This document shows positions 11,282 through 23,469 of a stretch of 64,000 bases of DNA, piece by piece. This stretch comes from Cordilura impudica (lineage: Eukaryota > Arthropoda > Insecta > Diptera > Scathophagidae): positions 52,092,162-52,156,161 of the forward strand of contig OY821517.1 in assembly GCA_963682025.1 (NCBI GenBank), given 5' to 3'. The translations under genes were made by a program, and so were the position numbers. Within the stretch, counting starts at the first letter, position 1. Every line of letters begins with the position of its first letter. Below the pieces are notes generated by a model, which had not been told where the DNA came from, searched no databases, and was given only the letters and a program-made list of their open reading frames with translations.

Positions 11282-11569
11282 TATGAGAAATCGACTATAA
11301 AAAATTTTTGATTAACTAATAATAACAATATAATTGTTAAATATAGCAAACCCGTCATGAAATAAGAATTGTTGGTTTTTAAAGATTGTTGAGTGTGAAC
11401 AATTTTTAGCAATAAAAAAATTTCTTAAATTAACAAAATCGATTATTGGTGCATTTTTAATAAAAAAAAATTATTGTATTAACGAAAATGGTAGTTAATA
11501 TGGCAATTAATTTATCACAATTTTTTTTCTGTGCATATGTTACTTTTCTCTGCTGGGAATTAATTAAAA

Positions 11570-13150
11570 TTTTTGATGTCTAAGCACCTATACGCTCAGG
11601 GGGGGGGAGGGGGGGCGTAAAAATTATTTCACAATACAATCACAAAAACAGAGTAAGATAAAAACGGAGCGAGATATGATTGTATTGGTAAAAATATTAT
11701 GTAGTGTCTGGAGATAAAATGAAGGCACGATTTCATTATGAAGTGCTTGGAGAAAGAACGAGGGAGGGAATAGCATTATAAAAACGTTTTGAAAAATGAA
11801 GAATGGAAAATGGAAAATTAAAAATTAAAAATGAAATGAAAAATTAAAAATGAAATATGAAAAATTAAAAATTAAAAGTAAAAAATGAAAAATAAAAAAT
11901 AAACAAGTAAGAAAATTATAGTCGGTCTGGACCGACTATACGATACCCTATACCATGGTTATAGACCCTATCTCTTCGATCCAACTAATTGGATATAGAA
12001 AATAAGCATAAACCAAATTTGAGTGGCTTCGTTATTAATTTTTTTGGCTGCAGATATGAAAAAGTTCATATCGGGTGCTATACTTATATGGGGACTAGGT
12101 CGAAAAATGGACGCATCTTGACCATATTTGGTAAGGTCACTTATTTTTTGCAAAAACTTATACAAACCAAATTTGAGAAAAATCTGTGCAATATTTTTGT
12201 TTTTTGATAGATTTAAGTGAAGATTAAGTGAAGATCGGGAAGCAGCTCTATATGGGGCCTATGACTAAGAATTGTCCTATAGGGATTTTTTTGGACTACT
12301 GATTCATGATATAATATAATAACACAAACCCAATTTGACTGAGATCTATATGATAATTGGGACCTTATGGCAATTTATGTCGATATCATAGGGTCATTTG
12401 TATGAGGACTAGGTCTGTACATGGACCGAATTCCACCAATTTCACTTATGGCCGATAAAAGCTTATATACCAAATTTCATCAAAATATATTCATATTTGC
12501 GACATGTAGTTTGATTACAATGTTTACGTGGACACACAGACGGGCGGACGGACGGACGGACATCGCTAAATCGACTCAGAAAGTGATTCTGAGTCGATCG
12601 GTATAATAAAAGATGGGTCAAACCACATAGTAGTATAGGGTATAAAAATAAAAAAAAATAAATAAAAAAATATAAAATAAAAAATGGAAAATAAAAAAAA
12701 AATAGAAAATAAAAAATAAAAAATAAAAAATAAAAACTTATAAAAAATGAAAAATAAAAAATGAATAATGAAAAATGAAAAATGAAACGAAAAATGGAAA
12801 ATAAAAATGAAAAATTAAAAATTAAAAATGAAAAATGAAAAATAAAAAATGATAAATAAAAAATGAAAAATAAAAATGAAAAATAAAAAATGAAAAATAA
12901 AAAATAAAAAACGAAATATTAAACATGAAAAATTAAAAACAAAAAATGAAAAACGAAAAATGAAAAATTTTAAAATTAGCCAGTTGAAATAATAAATAAT
13001 AATAAATATTTTTATATTAGCATAGCCCCTGCAGTTGTTTGCTGTAAATGATACATATAAGACGCTTTCTGTTTGATTTTAAAAAGTGCCATAAAAAAAT
13101 TTTTAATTACTAGATGTTTACACATCTCCCTTGTGAACTCACATGATTTT
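11570..13150. mobile_element. Family C element (C1) with A-rich tandem core, hosting B5
   Basis: Left end 'tttttgatgt..cctatacgctcagg' then a G-run (11600-11616), followed by 'ttcacaatacaatcacaaaa'. Right end 'agatgtttacacatctccc' (13121-13140) and 'gtgaactcacatg'. The core is a degenerate array of AAAAATGAAAAATA-like units (about 11805-11903 and 12645-12965), split by B5. The segment 'ccagttgaaataataaat' .. 'gacgctttctgtttgatttt' before the right end is shared with C2. No coding sequence. Confidence 0.65.
11904..12644 (-). mobile_element. Family B element (B5) inside C1
   Basis: CAAGTAAG at 11904 and TATA at 12641-12644. The palindrome has one mismatch ('ggtctggaccgac'). A 10-bp internal duplication 'gatttaagtgaagattaagtgaag' is visible near 12210. 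The 5' subterminal part is slightly deleted (..gatgggtcaaaccacatag). Confidence 0.85.
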
Positions 13151-13423
13151 TTTTTTGTTTGGAATTACATACTTATATAAAAAATATATAACATATATAT
13201 ATATGTATACATATTTGAATTAGTAAATCCATTATAAATAAATGAAGTAAATTAAATTTTAATTTTTTTTACTTTGAATTGGAGAAATTTAGCTTAAATT
13301 AAAAACTTTATATCTAAAATTTAAAAAAAAGTAGTATATTTTGTAAAAATTAATTAAGAACAAACAAACACAACTAAAAGAAAAAGTAAATAGAAAACAC
13401 AACACAAATGTTTTTTCGAGTCA

Positions 13424-13500
13424 GAACTTGAACCAAGGCTAGCTGCGTGTAGAGCAACCATTTAGATCAGCTGGCAAAAACTACTGGATTTGAACTTGCG
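13424..13500 (-). ncRNA. Possible tRNA-like or SINE promoter relic
   Basis: On the minus strand a B-box-like GGTTCAAGTTC follows an A-box-like CAGCTGATCTAAATGG at roughly tRNA spacing, with GCTCTACACGCAGCTAGC between. I see no clean cloverleaf and no tail. It could be a decayed tRNA-derived SINE head or a tRNA pseudogene, or chance. Confidence 0.25.
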
Positions 13501-15861
13501 TAAAAATAATTTAACATTTTTTTTATGTTTTCTTTTGTTATGTATTTTGTTTATTTTTAGAATTTAAGTTTTCTATTAATTTACTTTTATTTTTTTTTTT
13601 TTTTGCAAATATCTTTGCTCTTTATCATATTAGTGATTTAATTAGAAATTATTCAGGCTCAAAATCAAATGTTTTTGTTTTAAATAAAGCAAAAACCATT
13701 GGCACATTTGTTGCAATTTATTTTTAAATACTCAAATAACTTTACTCATTGTTAGAGATTTGTTACAACTGCTTATTAGAAGTTAAAACAAAAAGAATTG
13801 AATAAAAAAATTTTATAAGATAATTTATTTCCGTTTTTTATGCACTTTTTTTTAAATTTTAAATAATGTAACAGTAAGTTTGATCAATTTCATGCTGTTT
13901 GAATAATTGAATTCTATACAAGTGTTTTATAAAATAAGTAAAACATTTTTTTGTTTTTTGGGCCTAATCCCTGCTGGGTTTTTTAAAAGTTATCACATGT
14001 TTTTTAGATTTGTTGAAAAAAAAATCGAAGTAAATTAAAATAATTTCCGTTTTTTGCCACGAGTATTAATTTTTTGTCTTTAGAAAGTTAATAAAAAAAA
14101 ATTGAAATATTTTTATAAAAAAAAAGAATTACATCAAGAGAATTTATACACCAAGACGGAAGAAAAAGTAGTTTTTATGGCATCGAATTATAAAATACTT
14201 GTCTTGTTTTAATATGTAATTCTAGTTAAGTTTAATGCCAACAAATTTAGTTTCGATCTGATATTGTGTATATGTTTTCATTTTGCTATTAAGTTAATAT
14301 ATGTAATTGAAATATAGTATCGATTTCTCAAACATTTACAACGTTAAATGGTGCAAATCTAAAGCTTATAAAATCAAAAACTTCTAGAATAATTTTTTTT
14401 TTAGTTTTCTTTAGCTATTGAATTATATTTTGTGACGTTCTATTTTGTATATAATTTATGTAAATTAAATGATCAACTATCAGTTTTAAAATACTTGTAT
14501 TAAATGGGAAATTTTTTTAATATCTTGATTATTTAACAAGAATAATTAAAATTTTTGCTATACAAACATAATGACAAATATTTAAATTCATTCACGCAAT
14601 AACGTACTCGTACATAACAATAAAATTGTTAACAAACAAATTAACAACGTATATATAACAAATCATTTAACAATTGTCAACATAACAACAATCATACGCA
14701 CTGTAGGTTATTTTTTTTTATTAAATACATTTAACATCTACTTGCTAACACCCCCAACAACAACAACAACAGCAGCAACCAATAAAACTCATTAAACCGT
14801 TATTTAACAATAAAAAAAAATACACACAACACAGCACAGTACAGCATAGAGTTCAATAATTTTCAATTACTCTCACTAAAGAGAGTTACAAAAACAAAAC
14901 TGTTATACTTACTCTTTTATTTAAAATTCTATTAGTTTGGAATTTTGTTTACAAACAATTTATATAATGTGGCATAAGCATAATTCCACTGTTATACAAT
15001 TAAATTAATCCGGAAATACCTTGTTTACATAGTTCTATTAAAACTTCTGTTCAAGTCAATTGATTAACAGAAATTACAAATATATATTATTGAAAACAAA
15101 AAATTCCATTGCTTAAATAATAATATAATAATTATGTAAATTTGTTTAGTTATTATGATTAACTTGAAAAGTTAAATTTTTATACAAAACAAGTACACGA
15201 CTAAGTAATTACAGAGATGGGTAGATATTAATATTTAAAAATTTATTAGATTTATGTATGTGAAAATTATTTTTAATATATGATTATACATATATTTATC
15301 GGTTATTGAAAAAGTTAATATAAGGGAGAAGTAATTATATTGGTAATTTAAATTAAATTATGCTTAAGGCATTATCTATACAAAAATATGTTTAAAATAC
15401 TGTAATACTGTAAAATTTAAAACCGATTGAACTTTACCTTGAGTGTTCGCTCAGTTACGATCATGTCGAAAAGCTTCAATTATTTAAAAAACTTTTCAAA
15501 TATTTTAAATTTTATAAAATCAATTATTTTTTAACTAATTGGATTCTACTTGATCAACAAAAATATAAAATATTTAACCTTATTTAACCTGAGTGCAAAA
15601 AGATCAAGCCAAATTTGCTATAATTGAAAATTGTATAAAAACCAATAGCTAAATATGATATTTTTTAAATTAATTGCTATAAATAAGTTCAAGAATTTAA
15701 ACAAAATAAATAAAAACAATTAATAGTGTTAAATACGGCTATGCCGAATCTTTGATAACCTCCACTTGAGATTCACGTTAACTTTAATTTTTAGACTTAT
15801 TGCGCTATTTATAGCAAATGTAAAGAAAATATAAATAAACACTTTTTAAACTGACCATTAA
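13501..15861. other. Intron sequence with simple repeats only
   Basis: Mostly low-complexity AT sequence. A (CAA)n tract lies at about 14756-14775 ('caacaacaacaacaac'). A small repeat shared with 5602-5663 lies at 15726-15785. No open frame with a domain. Confidence 0.4.
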
Positions 15862-16624
15862 ATAAGTAAGAAAATTATAGTCGGTCTAGACCGACTATAT
15901 GACATCCCATATCATGGGTTAGAGACCCTATCTCTTCGGTCCAACTAATTGGATATAGAAAATAAGCATAAACCAAATCTGAGTTTAATTTTTAATTTTT
16001 TTGGCTGGAGATATGAAAAAATTTATGTCGGATGCTATATTTATATGGGGACTAGGTCGAAATGTGGACCGATCCTGACCATATTTGGTAAAGTCACTTA
16101 TATTTTGAAAAAATATATACAAACCAACTTTGAGAAAAATATGTGCAATATTTTAGTATTTTGATGGATTTAAGTGAAGATTGGGAAGCAACTCTATATG
16201 GGGCCTATGATTAAGAATTGTCCTATAGGTATTATTTTTGCACTACTGATTAACGGATATAATAAACACATACAAACCCAATTTGACTGAGATCTATATG
16301 ATAACATGGATCTTATGGCAATTTATGTCGATTTTATAGGGGTCATTTGTATGGGGACCGAATTTCATCAATTCCAATAGTGTTCATCCCATGGCCGATA
16401 GAAGCTTATATACCAAATTTCATAATCATATTTGCGACCTGTAGTTTGATCACCAGGTTTACATGGACACACAGACGGACGGACGGACATCGCTAAATCG
16501 ACTGAGACAGAAAGTGATTCTGAGTCGATCGGTATAATAAAAGATTGGTCTTCGTCAAATATTTTTGGTCGTTACAAACAGCAGCACAAAGTCGTTATAC
16601 CCAAACCATATGGTATAGAGTATA
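15862..16624 (-). mobile_element. Family B element (B6)
   Basis: TAAGTAAG end (one change from CAAG), perfect palindrome, short GGAC tract near 16474-16488 and TATA end at 16621-16624. It abuts a D2-type repeat that begins four bases later. Confidence 0.85.
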
Positions 16625-16627
16625 AAA

Positions 16628-16985
16628 ATTATTACAACAAGCACACTGAATTTTTAATTTTCTTTAGAGGTGTCTTCATATTTTAGATCATATCTTGACA
16701 CAATGATGGCCGATTTTACCCATTTTCAAAAACAACCTGCTTGAAATAATAACAAACAATATTGTCCTAAACTTGCATGGGTAAATGGTTTAATTTGTGA
16801 ATGAGCGTGATTTTAACAGGCAGAAGGACAGATGGACGGACAGACAGACGGACATTACTATATGAATTAGAGTTTATAATAGGGATCAACAAAATATATA
16901 CTTTATAGGGTCGTAGACGGAATGACAAACTTAAATATAAATATAATATACAATAATTTTGACTCAAATCGATCCACACACTTTT
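16628..16985 (-). mobile_element. D2 repeat, second DINE-like family
   Basis: Minus-strand match to 47474-47790: shared blocks include 'gacacctNNaaa..aaaaattcagtgtg', 'cattatttcgagcaggttg', 'aaatgg..aaaatcggacatcattgtg' and a short GTCY tract ('ggacggacagacagacggac', here at 16834-16853). The 5' TATACCCTCC end is missing here. The D2 family resembles family B in plan but not in sequence. Confidence 0.65.
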
Positions 16986-17209
16986 AAAACTTTTTGGTAT
17001 TTTATTTATTTAATTGGTTTTGCTTCAAATCCTTGAGTCATATTTTATCAATAAATATAAAAAATCAAAATTTACGGTTAGAGTTTTATCAGAACCCAGC
17101 CAAACTGAAATTCGCTTAAGGCCAGTGAATATACGTAGTTTTTAATGAAATAACATTACATCAAATAATTATTGAAAATGTTAATAATAAAATATAGAAA
17201 ATATTATCA

Positions 17210-17780
17210 GGGATATTAATTTCAACACTCGAAATTTGAGTGCAAATTCTAGGATATTTTTTTTCATTCAATTTTTTTCTTTCAATGAATTTTTATATAT
17301 ATATAAATTCATGAATATTTAAATAAAATTCATTAAATTGTGAATTTTTAAATAAAATTCATTAAATTTCATTATAAATATTTTATGAACACACAAAAGA
17401 AATATGAATAGGATTCTTTATAAATAATTATTTAAGAGCCCAAAAGTATGCTAATCAATTTGATGCAATTTACAATTCTTCACGGGCCAATTAATATGTA
17501 CTCTTTTTTGAAACCATCAATAATAAATGCACAGGCGTTGAGTTGTGAATTGGCTAAAATTGATTAGCATACCTTTAGGCTCTTATAAATTTATATATTA
17601 TAAACATTTTATTTTATTTAATTTAATATATTTTTAACACATATTATCCATAAATTTAATCATTCTGCATTCCTCCTCCATATGAGCTATAACTATGCCA
17701 AATTTCACACTCGTCCGTGCGCGCATTTTGCTTAAAAACTAGTCGAAAGATTTACTTGCCTTCACGAATTAATATATAGA
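17210..17780 (-). mobile_element. Family A' Helitron-like element
   Basis: Minus strand: a 5' end TCTATATATTAATTCGTGAAG at 17780 (trim of the A-type start) and a distinct 5' block ('gcgcgcacggacgagtgtg'), but the A-type 3' end (CACTCGAA/TTTGAGTG hairpin near 17225-17244). The same 5' block is at 39796-39890. A' therefore shares the 3' terminus with A and has its own 5' end. The final CTAG is eroded. Confidence 0.7.
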
Positions 17781-18750
17781 TACTGTTCTCTCAACCATAA
17801 AAATGGAAGGCAATTGGCTGACTTGTCAACCAATTTAAGACAGTTTTTAATGCATTATTTGTATATGCGAAGGAAGCCTACTTAATTGTCTAACTCTCAG
17901 CAGGTCGATGGAAATTTTTCGTTTTTATTTTTTCAAATGTTATATATTTGGATGTTTGGTTTTTACCTTGCCATACTCACTGACAAAAATAAATGGCCTC
18001 ATCTGACATCTCATCATTATCTGCAAATTTCGATGTATTACATCTTATAAACTGACCGAAGAAACCTGGCCATTAAACAGAAACATGTTGGCAATTTCAT
18101 TTTATATGTCAAGTGTTGTCAAGACATTGAAAACGTTGCTGAAATCCAGGCAGTATAAATTTTTGAAAAACAAAGGGATCATTCTATAAAAAAAAAACAT
18201 TTAAAAATTGCATGAAAAGTTAAAGTTTATAAATATTTCATAATAATTTCTAGCTTTGCGTCAGTTTTCATTTTATGGAATGACAATATAACTTTTGATT
18301 TAATACACTTTTCAAAATTTTGTTTTAATAAATATTGATTTTAAAACGTTTAAAACATTTAAAATTGGGGTGAAAGGTTAAAATTTTTAAACATTTTTAA
18401 ATAATTCATAATAACTATTAACTTTTCATCACGTTTCGTTTTATTTAAAAAACTTTTTTATACATTTTTTTATAATAACTTTTGATTTAAGAGTGGCCTT
18501 AATGATATTTTTATATTAAATAGTTAATAATAATAATAATATAGAAGGAAGTAGTTGAGTTATGAGTTTTTAATTAAAATGTATTTGTTCGACCTTTCTT
18601 ATTGTTTCCTATTTTTGTTTTTTATTTCTAATTATTTGCGATTAAATAATCATTTTTAACATTTAGAGCTTTATAAATTAATTATATTTTTTTCGCCACA
18701 TATTTTATTTTTTTAATATTTATTAAATTCTTTTTTTATTTCGTTTTTCC
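17781..18750. other. Intron sequence before ELOVL exon 1
   Basis: No repeat family recognised. The last 100 bases are T-rich and lead to the acceptor at 18756. Direct similarity of 'aacgtttaaaacatttaaaattg' (about 18345) to 'aaacatttaaaaattgcatg' (about 18196) suggests a small local duplication. Confidence 0.4.
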
Positions 18751-18756
18751 TTGCAG

Positions 18757-18894
18757 AACTACATCACAGGAATTTATGATGGCTGGCGAGATCTTATGGA
18801 CAATAAATCAGATCCTAGAACAAGAGATTACCCGCTCATGGATTCACCTTTCCCCACAATTGCCATTAGTTTAACATATGCCTACTTTGTAAAG
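18757..18894 (+). CDS. ELOVL elongase, first coding exon in window (residues 1-46 of the visible part)
   Basis: ELOVL elongases catalyse the condensation step (acyl-CoA plus malonyl-CoA) of very-long-chain fatty acid synthesis in the ER membrane. This exon carries the conserved N-terminal block of insect ELOVL1/4/7-like proteins: a GWRDLMDNKSDPRTRDYPLM-type stretch before the first membrane segment, then PFPTIAISLTYAYFVK entering that segment. It is bounded by a polypyrimidine tract with ttgcag at 18751-18756 and by gtattt at 18895, and both splice junctions are phase 0. The reading frame runs on 45 bases into the intron before a stop, so the donor rather than the open frame sets the end. No ATG lies at its start. 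By comparison with family members only about ten residues with the initiator Met are missing and must sit on an upstream exon, perhaps outside the window. Among Drosophila genes CG31522/CG31523 are my nearest match from memory; orthology is not proven. Confidence 0.95.
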
Positions 18895-19297
18895 GTATTT
18901 AATGAGATTAAAAATAAACAAAAACTAAAAGTATCATAAATTATAATAAAAATCAGTTGTTGTTTTACAAAAGGAATCCCCTTTAAGACAACAACAACAA
19001 CGACATTTAGTCATATCTTTATATTACAAAATACAAAGAACGTTGCTGCATAAACATTAGCTTGTTCCCCGTAAAACTGTTTTTTTTAATTTAATATTGT
19101 TATTCATCTTAATCGTTTAATAGTGACGAATTGAGTATGGAAAAATAAAAAAATAAAAGTTCCTTTAAGGGATCTTAAGTTCACTCCAAGCGCGTTCGTA
19201 GTATATTGTAAAAAAATTAAGAAAATATTACTTTTTCTCGGCCAACTATACGATACCCAATAAAAAGGGTCTTAGCTCCAACTCAGTGAATATAGAA

Positions 19298-21610
19298 CTT
19301 ACTTACTTATTTCGGACCTTTTTCTACCTTGCAGTGTAGAGGTTTTTGCAAAGACATCTCCACTTCGACCTGTCTTGTGCCGCTGTTTTGGCTGTTCTAG
19401 GCTCGCTTCTTTGTTCTGTCAGAATATTGTTGATAGTGACCTGCCAAATTATTCTTCTTCCTCCTCTGCTTATCGTACCACTCAGTCTTGCTTCTGATAC
19501 TTGTTTTGGCAGGCAGTTCTCTGGCATTCTAGCAACATGTTCAAACTATCTTAGCTTATTGCGTTCGATTTTGTTGTTCAGCGGTTCTGTATTTAGGCTG
19601 GCTCGTATAGTTTCGTTTCGTATTCTGTCTCGTCTTGTTGAACTGCCCACACGTTGTAAGTCTTTCATTTCTGATTCCTGAATCCTGCTTTGATTTTTTT
19701 TATTGTAAGCATCCATGATTCGCAGCCACATGTAAGGGGTTGGTATATACGTGGAGTTGTATGCAGGAAGTTTCGTTGAAACTTCTCTTTTGCCGATGAA
19801 GTTTTTGTTTAAGGCGAAGTGTAAAGTGGCAGTTGTGGCTATTCTGCGATTCAAATCCCTGTCATCTGTTCCGTCTTCGCTAATTGTGACTCCCAAGTAG
19901 CGAAAGTGTTCAATTTGTTTTAATTCTTCGGATAAATTTGATGATGATTTCTATCGCGGCTTATTATCATAGTTACTGATTTCCTTGTATTTATACGGAG
20001 GTCTCTTCTGGTCATTTTGTTTGCGACAATGGTCACGTCATCTTCGTATGCTAACATTGAAACTTTCACTGATTGCATGTTCCAATTTCCAACCGTCATT
20101 GGGATAAATGAATCCCTGCAAGATTTGATTGCGTAGTCCATCAGTATTATAAACAGATACCTTATGTTGTCGTAAATTCTTCGGATGTGGTGTTCCCGTT
20201 TCTTACATAATTTCGGCATATTTCGTAAAAGATTTTGATTCGTCTGATCAAAATGTTGTCAATATTCCGTTTCTGAAGCACCTCCCATATTTGTTGCCAT
20301 TTTACCGTATCGAAAGCTTTCTCCAGGTCTATAAAGCAGTTTTCCTATTAAATTTAATGATTTTTTCCGAAATTTTTCTCATCGTAAATATTATATTTTG
20401 TGTTCAACGATTTTGCCTAAAGTCCCATTGTTCCTCTTCAAGTTGATGTTTTATCTTCTCTTCAGTCTTTCAGTGAGTATTCGCGAATATATTTTTTCGG
20501 TTACAGTTAGAAGTGATATATCGCGGTGATTTTAGCAAAGCTGGTTATCTTCCTCCTTAAATATAGTATTGATTATGGCTACTTGCCAGTCGCTGGGAAT
20601 TGTTGACCGTCTCCATGCTTCATTGATCACGTTGAGTATCAGCACCTGTCCATCATCACCCATATATTTCAGAATTTCTGGAGCTATACCATCATGTCCA
20701 GCAGCTTTACCTAACTTTATTTTGCGGAGTGCATTGAGGAGTTCATCCATTGCGATTTTGCCAGGATCTTCTTCATATTCCGGAAGTATTTGCTAAAACT
20801 GAGTAACTTTCGCCATTCAATAGATATATAAAATATTCAAGCCATCGTTCCATTATCTTATTATCATCTCTCAAGAGTTCTCCTTCTTTGCTTCGGAAAA
20901 ATTTGATTGGACAATCTTTGGGTCTCCTAAGATTTTTAAGGCTTCTGCAGAAAAGTTTCTGGTTTTCACTATGAGTTTCTTCCAAAAAACGTTCAAATTA
21001 TTCCCATGTGTCTGCACTTGCCGGACTAATTCTTTAACTTTTATATGTTTTTCGTTATGGTTGTTATGGTTTCTCGCATAAATAGTCCTTTCATTTCAAT
21101 TTGTTTTCATTTACTTTCTTTTTAAGAGCATCGTTCCACCGTCTAGTGGCTTTGACATGTCGTCCACCGCATTTTGCTTCACCGCAGAATCAAGTATTAT
21201 GTTTTTAAATTCGTTCCATTTGGTGTCTATGTTATCGGATGTTATATGTGGTCTAGTTTTCTTAATTTCGTCGACAAGTTCAGCTTCCTTTCCATTAATA
21301 TTTCTTACGTTCCATTTTCCATAATCGATGGTCCTATTTCGTCACCAGGTCGGTAATCTGTTTTTTGGACCATTGTTACTTATTTTTCTTTGCGTTTTTT
21401 GTTTAATTGTTATTTGAATTCGGAGAAGTGAGGGATTGGCACACTGTCCCTCATCCTGACTGAGAGGGCTGCTCCCAATTGAGGTTCCCCAGGATGAACC
21501 ATTCGCAGAAATTTGCACGATGTTGACTGCATGGGTAGTGCTATATAATCCCTCCTCCTTTCTCATCCGGGCTTGGGACTGGCATGGGCAGAGTTAATAT
21601 ATTAATTAAT
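19298..21610 (-). pseudogene. RTE-like non-LTR retrotransposon, internally deleted
   Basis: Inserted in B7 with a 10-bp target duplication GAATATAGAA (19288-19297 and 21611-21620). Minus-strand order: endonuclease start (WNVRNINGKEAELVDEIKKT, near 21250-21310) fused to a later segment (KWNEFKNIILDSAVK) across a deletion; linker (FFRSKEGELLRDDNKIMERW, 20870-20930); reverse transcriptase (IKLGKAAGHDGIAPEILKYM, 20660-20730); palm motif LAYEDDVTIVA (20030-20070) with YEDD in place of YADD; and a C-terminal region (NKIERNKLR.., ARMPENCLPKQV) at 19324-19896. The 3' tail is (TAAG)n, here read as CTTACTTACTTA at 19298, as in RTE elements. Multiple frameshifts and stops; dead. Confidence 0.8.
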
Positions 21611-21648
21611 GAATATAGAAAATAAGCACAAACCAAATTTGAGTGGCA

Positions 21649-22373
21649 TCTATAATATTAATAGGCTAGGCGATTTCTTGTGACCAATGTTTTTTTCTAC
21701 CGTTTTATCCCGATTTTAAACAAATGTATGTCATTTGAAAAGTATTTCTTTTTAGCTATTTTGCAGATTCACTTTTTTTAAATTTTTTACTTTATTTTGA
21801 GTAAATTGCATTTAAAGTTGCTACTAACACATACATAAAATTATACATATGCTATGTGTGTTTTATTAAATTTGTTAATGTGTTTTTTAATGAGTTTGTT
21901 TTCTTCATTCACAATAACTAGCAGATTCCAGCACTCGAAATTCAAGCGCAAATTCTAGGAAATTTTATTTTTTCAAAGTATGCTAATCAATTATAGCCAA
22001 TTCACAAATCAACACAAAAAACAAACTCATTTTATTACAACCACATTAATAAATTTACTAAACACACACATAGCATTGTATAATTTTATGTATGTGTTAG
22101 TAGCTACTTTAAATGCAATTTACTCAAAATAAAGGAAAAAATTTAAAAATCTGTAAATCTGCAAAACGGCTAAAAAGAAATACCTTTCAAATAATATACG
22201 TTTGATCAAAATTGAGATAAAACGGTAGAACAAAACATCAGTCACAAGAAATCGCCTAGCCCATTAATATTATAGATAATAAACCATAAAAGTGTTGGTT
22301 TGTGAATTGGCTAAGTTTAAAAATAAAGCTGCCTAGAAATTGCACTTGAATTTCGAGCACTGGAATCTGCTAG
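21649..22373 (+). mobile_element. Family A element (A6) inside B7, itself carrying A7
   Basis: TCTATAATATTAATAGGC at 21649 follows 'gagtggca' and CTAG at 22370-22373 is followed by 'ttgttatt'. Removing A6 restores the B consensus 'gagtggca/ttgttatt', a clean A^T insertion without duplication. The element is split at 21917/22277 by A7. Confidence 0.9.
21918..22276 (-). mobile_element. Family A element (A7) nested in A6
   Basis: CTAGCAGATTCCAGCACTCG at 21918 and TATAGA ending at 22276, flanked by A (21917) and T (22277). Removing it restores the A6 sequence 'cacaataa/taataaacca', which matches the undisturbed copy around 55650-55670 on the other strand. One of the cleanest copies in the window. 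Confidence 0.9.
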
Positions 22374-23469
22374 TTGTTATTAATTTTTTACCTGCTGATA
22401 TGAAAAATTTCATATCGGATGCTATATTTATATTTGGTAAAGTAACGGAGATAGGTATGCAAAACAACGTTGAGAAAAATCTGTGCATATTCTTGTTTTT
22501 TTTTATAGATTTAAGTGTTTATTTTTGGACTACTGATTAATGAGTCTAATAAACATACACAAACCAAATCTGATCTAGGTCTGTGTGGTAATTTTGATCT
22601 CATGGCAACGTAAGTCGACCTCTGATGGTTCATTTGTACGGGGACTGGGTCACAACATACACCGATTTTAATTAATTGCAACCGCGCTTATCATATGGCT
22701 GATAAAAGCTTATATACCAAATATGATAAAAATATATTCATGTAGTTTGATTACAATGTTTACATGGAAACACAAACCGACGGACGGACATTTAGAATGT
22801 GATTGCGAGTTAATCGATATAACAAAAGATGGATCTAGGCCAAATATTTCTTGTAGTTACAAACATCAGCAGAAAGTCATATAAAAATAAAAATTAAAAT
22901 TTTACAGAATTTAAAATTTTTTCAACAAGAAAAGTTAAATTAAATATAAAATAAAAAATTTAATTTTTGCTGTGCAAACATCTATGCGCTCAGGAGGGGG
23001 GGGGGGGGGGCGGGTAAAATGCAATTTCACAATACAATCGCAAAAACAGCGTAAGGGAAAATCGGTGTGTGGTATATGTAAGTGTATTGGTGTATTTAGT
23101 GAGCAGAATCGTCGAGTTCGCTGTCTGTTTAGCAAAATCACAAATCTTATTCGTTAATTTAAAATATTCAAGCTATTGGCCGCGAGGTGTGCTGTGAGTT
23201 TAATATGTTCACAAACTTACAGAGTTGTTTTTTTTTTTAATATTCAAGTGTATATTTGCTACTGACAGAGCTTTTGAGTAAGCAGAACCGCCGAGTTCGC
23301 TGTCTGTTTAGCAAAATCACAAATCTTTTTCGTTAATTTTAAATATTCAAGTGTATATTTGCTATTGCGAGAACGCTTTTAGTAAGCAGAACCGCTTTTA
23401 GTAAATACTAGAAAAACTTTGAAAAAGTCGAAAATAAACTTAGGTGTTTTTTTAATTACTACACCTTTT

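Larger units (their letters stand above)
19213..22886 (-). mobile_element. Family B element (B7) split by three nested insertions
   Basis: Three pieces of one minus-strand B element are visible: 19213-19297 (3' end, degenerate palindrome 'ggccaactatacgatacc'), 21611-21648 ('gaatatagaaaataagcac..gagtggc') and 22374-22886 ('ttgttattaatttttt..' to 'cagaaagtcatat'). The pieces join in the order of the B consensus. The first gap is an RTE-like LINE and the second is family A element A6. The 5' terminal about 30 bp (TATACCC..) are deleted. Confidence 0.8.

Noticed and set aside
1..18750. Search for the missing first coding exon of the ELOVL gene
   Set aside because: Only about ten residues are expected, too few to recognise among AT-rich intron sequence; no ATG-containing segment with a convincing donor stood out.
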